Part shown: in pieces, positions 58,244 through 64,000 of the stretch
Position numbering within the stretch: the stretch's first letter is position 1
Layout: each line of letters begins with the position of its first letter
NCBI GenBank assembly: GCA_016722575.1
Contig: JADKIY010000007.1
Coordinates: forward strand, 18,503-82,502
DNA length: 64,000 nucleotides
Direction of reading: 5' to 3'
Origin: Elusimicrobiota bacterium
GTDB lineage: Bacteria; Elusimicrobiota; Elusimicrobia; FEN-1173
Translations under genes and position numbers: made by a program
The notes under the pieces: generated by a model
Seen by the model: the letters and a program-made list of their open reading frames with translations, nothing else
What the model was told of the DNA's origin: nothing
The model's database searches: none

Positions 58244-59993
58244 ATGACAATGGTCGCGGCTTGTCTATTTAAAGATGGCGGAGTAATAATCGCCGACAGC
58301 AGGGCAACCCTGCTAGATCCCAAGGCAGGTAAAGCGGTGGCGGTTCAAGATGTCCTCCAAAAAATCCTTCCAATAAATCGTCGTCTAGGTCTGGCATATG
58401 CCGGCGATGTTTCAACCGTTGGTGTTATCGCTCGCCATGTCCGTCAACAGATCAAAGATAAACCGCGCCTTGGACTAGTGGGGAAATTGGCCGTCGAACT
58501 CCCGCGAATCGCAAGGCACAATTTTGCCGCTAGAAAAGCGCGTGGCCAAGTGGCCGACAGTGTGGATTTGGTCCTGTTTGGTGTAGGAAATGCAGGCGCT
58601 CCCGAAATCTGGTTTTATTCTTCACCAGATTTTCAGCCGAGAAAACTGCAAGAAGGATTTATGGTGACGGGCTCTGGAAATATTGTCGCGCCGTACTTGG
58701 CGGCCGCTTTTCTAAGAATAGAGCAACTGCCAGATTTAAAAGCGCGTGCTGACCAACTTTTGACGGGGTTGTCGGGTGAGTTGGCTAGGCAGGGCATAGA
58801 TTCCGTGGGGGGCATGTTTCAGATCGTGACTATCGAACCTGGGGGAATCCGGCCGTTAATTCATGGATTCATGGAATTAAATCCCGAGGGACCGGGAAAA
58901 GCAGTCTCAATGGATATCAAAGGTGGGAAATGGTTTCAAACCGATCTCGCAACAGGCGGGCAAGTTTCTCTTTCCGAACCGACAGACATAAAATTTCTTA
59001 ATCGCCAGGATGTGCGGATGGTGGATTTCCATCCACCACCCCCGCCTGGGCCATCAAAGTGGCACTTGACAACTTTATTGACCTGCCATACCTTGCAGGC
59101 TTCTGTTGGCCGGGTTGAGTTTACAAATCTGGTTTCAAGGGTAGGACATGCGAAGTTCCCCATGAATCTTGAGTGCGTTGCTGCCTTCAGCTTCTGGGGT
59201 CCTAATGGAAAACATGCCGTCGAATTATTCCTGACAAAGCCAGGCGAACGAGTTCGGATCTACCATGAGGAGATCGTTATCGAATTCTTTCCGGAAGAAT
59301 TTGAGATGTCCAGGAAAGTGATCCTCCCAATAACGACCCGGACATCTTCTATTAGAGGTGTGCATCGATGGGCAAGTTTTAGGAAAACGCCCTTTATATT
59401 TTGGCGAGATCAAGCCGCCCGCAACAGAGGAAGAGGCGAAATCGACCGAGTTCAAGAAGCGAGTTTTTGACGCGCTTAATGAGCTGCCTGATACGACGAT
59501 TCCCGCGGGATTTGAGATAACAGATCCGCAAATAGTTTACTTCTCACTTTGTCAAAAATGCGAAGCGAATTCTATGAGCGTCTCCCTCGAAGGGGAATTC
59601 GTCGTGGTTTACAACAAGACCTATCCTTTAACGGTCCCGATGGTCATTGCGAGTGCCTTCATCCTTCCAAAGGGGAGCCATGAGATCCGGGTGGAATTTG
59701 TTAACGCGGCAACACGCGCGATTGCAAGGGTAATAACTGCATCGGGGGCTTCGACTTCGTCGTGGCGGGTCGTCCCTATAGTCGGCGAGTTTAAAGTGGA
59801 TTTGCCTGCCGCGGGGATTTATTTTGTAAATGCCTATGTCGGTGACCAGCTTGTCTGTTCCCGTTTTCTCAACGCCGAAACTGACAAACCACGCTATTCC
59901 TACTCCTTGTTGCCCGAGGATGCGCAACGTGTGGCAAAGGGGGAATTCCTAATGTTGCCCCGTCGGTCTCGTGGCTTAGGGAATCCTCAGTAG
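58244..59993 (+). CDS. Proteasome/HslV-like Ntn hydrolase with an extra C-terminal region, frameshifted
   Basis: The start MTMVAACLFKDGGVIIADSR mirrors HslV (MTTIV...GDGQAT). Thr2 would become the N-terminal nucleophile after Met removal. Asp18 falls at the position of proteasome Asp17, and Lys40 in VLQKILPINRRLGLAYAGD is the likely counterpart of Lys33 after a small insertion. The Ntn domain runs to about residue 230. Two beta-rich segments follow (FSFWGPNGKHAVELFL..., FSLCQKCEANSMSVSLEGEF...), faintly like DUF6941. The second is in another frame: after TTRTSSI, the sequence VCIDGQVLGKRPLYFGE continues only if one extra base near 59350-59356 is removed. Coordinates cover the joined gene, about 582 aa. 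It converges on the SNase gene with a 7-base overlap. Substrate unknown. Confidence 0.65.
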
Positions 59994-60751
59994 ACCCGGG
60001 CTAGACCTCGATCAAGCATTTCTTGGTTTAGCCAGCGACCGTGCTGGAAGACTTGTTCCTTGTCGGCATCATCTTCAAGGCTGTAGAAAACGTGCATCAC
60101 ATAGCGCCCGTGACGGTCCTCTTTCCCGGTCCGCACGACGATGGTTTTGGCTTTTGCCATTTGGTCTCGGACAAATTGAAAGGCTTCATCGCCGCCGTCC
60201 TCGTTCAATCGGGGCGCATCGATAGCAGCAAGGCGAACGGTCTCTTCGATATGAGTTTTAAATCCTAAATCGATGTTCACGTCAAAGGTGTCGCCGTCAA
60301 TTACCTTAAGGATCGTGACCCGGTAGATATAGGGACCCCCTTCTGGGCGAGCCAATTGCTTGACCTTTTTCGCTGTTGATTCGAAATGACTGAGAGCGAT
60401 ATGGTCTGCTTGTATCGCTTTAACTAACTCGTCGCGGGTCCATTGGTGTTTCTCCGCTTCCCGTTGATAGAAGTTTCGCTCCTTGGGACCCGGAAGGGCC
60501 AATAGCTCGCGAACATGGGACCAAGTCAGGTTCGTTTCAGGGACTCCCTTGGGGTAAGCTAGATAGAACTGAACGCAACGAACCAGGGTTGTGCGGTCTA
60601 TGTTAAGCTGCTTCGCCATGCTTTCCAGGACGGACTCGCCGTATCCAGCGGTCTGTTCCAAGTCCTCCTTCTCAATGCGGGCGCCTATCAGGTGGTAGGT
60701 CTCCAATAGAACCCGGCCGATGGCAGCTTGTGCCCTTGCACGCCCTTCATC

Positions 60752-60755
60752 CAGC
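60752..60755. repeat. Target-site duplication, left copy
   Basis: CAGC, matching 61898-61901 on the far side of the element. Confidence 0.75.
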
Positions 60756-61897
60756 TATGCTGCTCCCCATTAAGGCCGGGGTCCTGCTAAGAGAGTAAAA
60801 TGGGGCTGAGACCCGAACCGAGGAGACTCAGCCATGAAACGAAGAGAATGGGACCCGAAGAAGCCATGATCGTCCTCCAAGGACTACGCGGTAAAGCCAT
60901 CGCGGACCTGTGTAGCGAACACCAAATCAGCCAGGCCCAGTATTACCAGTGGCGTGACCACTTTTGGCCAATACCGACCGCATCTTTGACAAACACCCCG
61001 ACAAAAAAGTTTCGACTCCAGGAGGAGAACGCCCGGCTCAAGCACATGATCGGGGAGCTCACGATGGAGTTAAAAAAACGAAATCGAGCTCAGGAGCTCG
61101 GGCTTTGAGGCAGCCGTCCTGTTCCGTCACCCAGCGCAACCAGGACATCGTTAAAAGATCAAGAACCTGAAATCGGATCACCTTCTGGGGATACCGGCGG
61201 ATCTGGGCCCGGCTCAAATACGATGAGCACACGAACATCAACAAAGCGCGTCCTGCGTTTGATGCGTCGCCATGACCTCTTGGTGAAGCCCAACCTGCGC
61301 CTTAAAGCCAAGAGGACGTCGTCGAGGAGCAAGCCCGTCGCCGTCCGCCCCAACGAATGGTGGGGCATCGATATGACCAAGGTCCTGATCCAATCTACGG
61401 CTGGATCTACGTCGTCTTGGTGTTGGACTGGTATACCAAGACGATCGTGGGTTATTACGCCGGACCCCAGGCCAAAACCCAGCACTGGTTGATGGCGCTA
61501 AACATGGCGGTCAATCGGCGGTTCCCCATGGGAGTCGTCGCGGTCAGGACGTCAAGCTCATGAGCGACAATGGCTGCCAGCCCACGTCCCGGGTTTCAGA
61601 AGGCCTGCAACGCCTTGGGGATTACCCAGGCGTTCACCAGCTACAACAACCCCAAGGGCAACGCTGACACCGAGCGGTCAATCGGACCCTGAAAGAAGAG
61701 CTCGTTTGGCTCCGCGAGTGGGACAGCCCGTTTGTCTTTGTCAAAGAACTACAGAACTGGATCGAAATCGATTACAACCAGCGGCACCGGCACTTGACCC
61801 TCGGCCACCGAACACCGGCCGAGTTTGAGGCCCTTGCCATCAACCAACCAGCCCCGGCACTCTCTTAGGAACCCCTTGACTAATGGGGAGCATTACA
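60756..61897 (+). mobile_element. IS3-family insertion sequence, 1,142 bp
   Basis: Left end TATGCTGCTCCCCATTA (60756-60772) and the complement of the right end TGTAATGCTCCCCATTA (61881-61897) agree at 14 of 17 bases; AAGAGAGT follows a little further in at both ends. A CAGC duplication flanks it. Inside are an OrfA-like helix-turn-helix protein and a DDE integrase-like OrfB on the plus strand. It splits the DUF1016_N-SNase gene. Confidence 0.88.
60834..61868 (+). pseudogene. IS3-family transposase OrfA and OrfB, broken by several frameshifts
   Basis: OrfA begins at ATG 60834 with GGAGA upstream: MKRREWDPK, then AMIVLQGLRGKAIADLCSEH, ISQAQYYQWRDHF, and the coiled QEENARLKHMIGELTMEL up to about 61108. 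The frame changes near 60865 and 60965. OrfB runs from about 61180 to TAG 61866-61868: RVLRLMRRHDLLVKP, WWGIDMTKVLI, WIYVVLVLDWYTKTIVGYY, SYNNPKGNADTERS, and HRTPAEFEAL, i.e. a DDE domain with its ending Glu region. It changes frame several times (for example near 61390, 61545 and 61590). Either decayed or damaged by assembly errors. Confidence 0.8.
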
Positions 61898-61901
61898 CAG
61901 C
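61898..61901. repeat. Target-site duplication, right copy
   Basis: CAGC, identical to 60752-60755. Confidence 0.75.
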
Positions 61902-61972
61902 AGATGTCGGACATCGGAGACAAGCTTTAAATACCGGCTAGGGACGAGGGTTGAGGGCATGAATTATGTCTC

Positions 61973-62515
61973 CTATTCTGGTTTGACTCCTCCCGCTTTT
62001 GCAATGATTCCGCGAATCTCAGATGCCAACTCCTGGCTCTTTTTCAGTAGCCCAAGAACATCCCGCCAATTTTTGCGGTGCCTCTGCCACATCTCCGGTC
62101 CCGCCACGGCGGCAAAGTCTATCTTTGTGGGCTGCCGCCACGCTTCGTATGCGGTGAGATGGGCGATACGGTCTTTGAGATCAGGTATCCCCCGGGTCGT
62201 CGGAGAGCGAGGGGCAGTTCCTTCCATCCAAGACCGCCAATGCGATTTTCCTTTGGATTGGTTGCATTTGCCGCAACTGGGGACCAGATTCGCTAGCTCG
62301 GTTATATAACCGGTAGGTTCTTGATTACTGATGATTGGGCGAAGATGATCCCATTCGGTCTCTTTGTCTCCACAGTAAACACATTGAATGTTGTTCGGGG
62401 ACATGCCTAAAATTCCGAGAGCTTCGATTTCTTCAGCTTCGGTGGGGTCGATGATCGGAATGATGGCACTGATAAAGGCATTTGTGATGCTTGAGGAACG
62501 TCCAGCAACGCTCAT
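61973..62515 (-). CDS. HNH endonuclease
   Basis: 180 aa. The central HNH fold has a first zinc pair CVYCGDKETEWDHLRPI (with the catalytic DH), then ITELANLVPSCGKCNQSKG holding the second pair and the conserved Asn and Lys. N-terminal helices and a C-terminal helical tail (WQRHRKNWRDVLGLLKK) flank it. ATG 62515 (a TTG one codon earlier also possible). It lies between the PaeR7I-like gene (31 bases) and the DUF1016_N-SNase gene (12 bases), all in one direction, so it is probably part of the same defence operon. Confidence 0.82.
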   Translation of the reverse strand: MSVAGRSSSITNAFISAIIPIIDPTEAEEIEALGILGMSPNNIQCVYCGDKETEWDHLRPIISNQEPTGYITELANLVPSCGKCNQSKGKSHWRSWMEGTAPRSPTTRGIPDLKDRIAHLTAYEAWRQPTKIDFAAVAGPEMWQRHRKNWRDVLGLLKKSQELASEIRGIIAKAGGVKPE

Positions 62516-62546
62516 CAATGCTGGGAGTCGACAATATCTGATCCTC

Positions 62547-63407
62547 TTAGATTTGCGTCCTTGCGAAGAAGCTATTTTTGCCCTCGGTCAGAAGTTCCGT
62601 AAGAAGCCCCACTAAATTTCGGCCGATGTGACCGATGAGTGCGGCCACGAATCGTCGGAACGTCAAGGCGGGATCCGGTTCGGTTTTTTTTGGATTTTTC
62701 CCTTTAGTGGATATGATAAACGCTGTGGCACTATAAAGTCTTTCCAGGACAAGGCGTTGGCAAAGGGTTTTATAACGGGAGCTGTACGAAATCCCTTGGC
62801 GGGCTGTGGGCTTTGGTCCAGGGGCCTTGAAAATGGGGTCCACCTCGAAAAAGGGTTCCTTGAGAGTCACCGGAGAATGGACTTCAGGGCAGTCCTCCAG
62901 AAACACATAGCCCAGAAAAGGTGTAGGAGAGTCGCCGAAGCGTTTTTCACGGAATGCTTTCCAGAGGTCCTCAGCACTACCGATGGCTTCCTCTGCTCGA
63001 TTATTGAAGTTATTTCCGAACGAAGGACCAACCTGGGCCTTAAATTCTATAGAAGCGAGCAACCGTCCCTGGTTAAGGACAATCATATCCCAGCGTTTTT
63101 CGGGACGATAATAACCGGGAAGCTCTAATTGTTTTTTTGCTTTCACTGTCTCGCTGCTCTCGTTTTTCCCGAGCTTTATAGTTAGGTCGGGTATGCCGGT
63201 GTCTTTCAATATGTCGGCGATCAAAGTTTCAAATGCCGCCATATGCCCGCCGCCAGTCACAGCACCACGCGTCCCCGCATCCACCTTTCCCGCGAGTTCC
63301 TGGCGAGAGGATTGGGTATGTCGCGTTACCCAGAAATATTGGACCACCTTCTGGAGGCGGTCCTCCAATCCCCGCATAGCTCGCTCAATGTCCACGGTGG
63401 CTCCCAT
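62547..63407 (-). CDS. PaeR7I-type restriction endonuclease
   Basis: 286 aa. Matches the PaeR7I/XhoI family (known to cut CTCGAG) in several blocks: LPGYYRPEKRWDMIVLNQG, LASIEFKAQVGPSFGNNFNN (catalytic Glu-x-Lys), RAEEAIGSAEDLWKAFRE, PFLGYVFLEDCPEVHSPV, YSSRYKTLCQRLVLERLY. Its ATG overlaps the methyltransferase stop by one base (TAATG), the usual close pairing of a type II system. The actual recognition site here is inferred from the family. Confidence 0.9.
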   Translation of the reverse strand: MGATVDIERAMRGLEDRLQKVVQYFWVTRHTQSSRQELAGKVDAGTRGAVTGGGHMAAFETLIADILKDTGIPDLTIKLGKNESSETVKAKKQLELPGYYRPEKRWDMIVLNQGRLLASIEFKAQVGPSFGNNFNNRAEEAIGSAEDLWKAFREKRFGDSPTPFLGYVFLEDCPEVHSPVTLKEPFFEVDPIFKAPGPKPTARQGISYSSRYKTLCQRLVLERLYSATAFIISTKGKNPKKTEPDPALTFRRFVAALIGHIGRNLVGLLTELLTEGKNSFFARTQI

Positions 63408-64000
63408 TACTCGGGAATGCGGTCAATTCCATAAATCTTAAAGGCAATACTGTTTGCAGCTGTCACATCTCTATTGCGGAAGGCCGAGATAAGCCGTTTT
63501 TCTTGTGATCGGGTAATGGATTTGGGATTGGGCACCCGAATTTTTCTCAAATACTGAGCCTGCATGCGCAAGTAACCGCCGCGCATTTTTACTCCGTAGC
63601 ATTCCACGAAGAAGTTGCCCACGTCGCTCATGAGGAGTGCTCCAAGTACCTCCAGGTCCCAGCCTGTGGACGTGATGTGGTAAAGGTTGTGGTGGGGGTA
63701 AGTCTCGCCTTGATCCAGGACGGGATGGATGACGCTTTTAATGTCAGGGATATAAAGTTTTGATTTGGTGAGGAGGGCGTTATTGATTCGATCGATAGTC
63801 CTATACCAAGTCTGAGGGTTCTTTTCGGCCACGTTTCTTCCACCCAAGGCTTCTTTGTGCCGCAGAAAATAACTCTCCAGCTTGGGATACTGTTGTAGGT
63901 CCACAAGCCCTTTACCGTTCCATGGGTTCACGAGGAAATGCCCGCTCCAACGCACTTCTCCCGTATTCAGATCTGATGTCAGGGCAAGCGGCAGCAGGCG
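63407..64000 (-). CDS. N6-adenine DNA methyltransferase, C-terminal part (runs off the right edge)
   Basis: 198 codons are visible and the frame is still open at the window edge. The visible part resembles the C-terminal target-recognition half of Eco57I/TaqI-like methyltransferases: VRWSGHFLVNPWNGKGLVDL, YPKLESYFLRHKEAL, TWYRTIDRINNALL, YIPDIKS, LGALLMSDVGNFFVECYGVKMRGGYLR. The catalytic NPPY and SAM motifs lie beyond the edge. It is the expected partner that protects the PaeR7I-type sites. Confidence 0.82.
   Translation of the reverse strand, partial: RLLPLALTSDLNTGEVRWSGHFLVNPWNGKGLVDLQQYPKLESYFLRHKEALGGRNVAEKNPQTWYRTIDRINNALLTKSKLYIPDIKSVIHPVLDQGETYPHHNLYHITSTGWDLEVLGALLMSDVGNFFVECYGVKMRGGYLRMQAQYLRKIRVPNPKSITRSQEKRLISAFRNRDVTAANSIAFKIYGIDRIPE

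Larger units (their letters stand above)
59987..61960 (-). pseudogene. DUF1016_N-SNase fusion nuclease, interrupted by an IS3-family element
   Basis: Joining 61960-61902 to 60755-59987 gives 828 bases, exactly 275 codons plus stop, with ATG 61960 preceded by AGGAG. The protein begins MPSTLVPSRYLKLVSDVRHL and has the helical DUF1016_N (YhcG N-terminal) domain to about residue 150 (VLLETYHLIGARI, YGESVLESMAKQL). A staphylococcal-nuclease domain follows: VIDGDTFDV, TVRLAAIDAPRLNEDGG (catalytic Arg and Glu) and EDRHGRYV (second Arg). YhcG proteins normally end in a PD-(D/E)XK nuclease, so the swap to SNase is unusual. The remaining downstream frame could start at TTG 60706 but loses part of the first domain. 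Confidence 0.8.

Noticed and set aside
62628..63128. 166-codon open frame on the plus strand
   Set aside because: Antisense to the well-supported PaeR7I-type gene, no motifs.

Overview
The window reads as chromosomal DNA of a GC-rich, diderm (outer-membrane) bacterium with anaerobic metabolism. It has type IV pilin precursors, a PilT retraction ATPase, outer-membrane and FlgD-type C-terminal (T9SS-like) secreted proteins, a heptose epimerase, and a single-chain pyruvate:ferredoxin oxidoreductase. The double-length ThyX, the small GspG-like pilins and the TIGR03545/TIGR03546 pair fit an Elusimicrobiota/Omnitrophota-type lineage. That placement is inference from gene content; no marker here proves it.

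Layout. 1-10.4 kb: nucleotide biosynthesis (thyX-purA-carA, then carB), with a FlgD-tailed secreted protein and a PorV-like outer-membrane protein between carA and carB, and a 160-bp palindrome before carB. 10.4-16 kb: a pilin, then a YD-like secreted protein built from about seven 456-bp tandem repeats that are riddled with single-base indels. 16-23.3 kb (minus strand): dnaX-recR-receiver-phoB-phoR-mgtA. 23.3-33.9 kb: a second pilin, an envelope cluster (phosphatase-superfamily membrane enzyme, small YIDxxxGSLL protein, kinase-like/methyltransferase protein), dCMP deaminase, MsrB, PpnP, TIGR03545/03546, a zinc-ribbon protein and a Ycf46-like AAA+ ATPase. 34-43.9 kb: nifJ, a heptose epimerase, pilT and a response regulator/sensor kinase pair. 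43.9-54.2 kb: an OmpA-like protein, then a translationally coupled operon of methyltransferase-acyltransferase, ThiF/E1-like, nitroreductase and glycosyltransferase genes. It converges on an outer-membrane protein/LolA-like/MMPL operon; this is the best candidate for a small biosynthesis-plus-export system. 54.2-56.6 kb: small membrane and secreted proteins and a decayed secreted-protein fragment.

From about 56.6 kb to the right edge the content changes to an accessory island. First comes about 1.5 kb of non-coding DNA packed with hairpins, some tRNA-like. Then a proteasome/HslV-like Ntn hydrolase with an extra C-terminal region, converging on a minus-strand operon of a PaeR7I-type restriction-modification system, an HNH endonuclease and a DUF1016_N-SNase fusion nuclease. 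A 1,142-bp IS3-family element splits the fusion gene; removing the element and one 4-bp target duplication restores an uninterrupted reading frame.

A major caveat: at least eight otherwise normal genes (including essential or central dnaX and nifJ) carry apparent 1-2 base frameshifts, several in homopolymers. The simplest reading is an incompletely polished long-read assembly, so these genes are probably intact in the organism.
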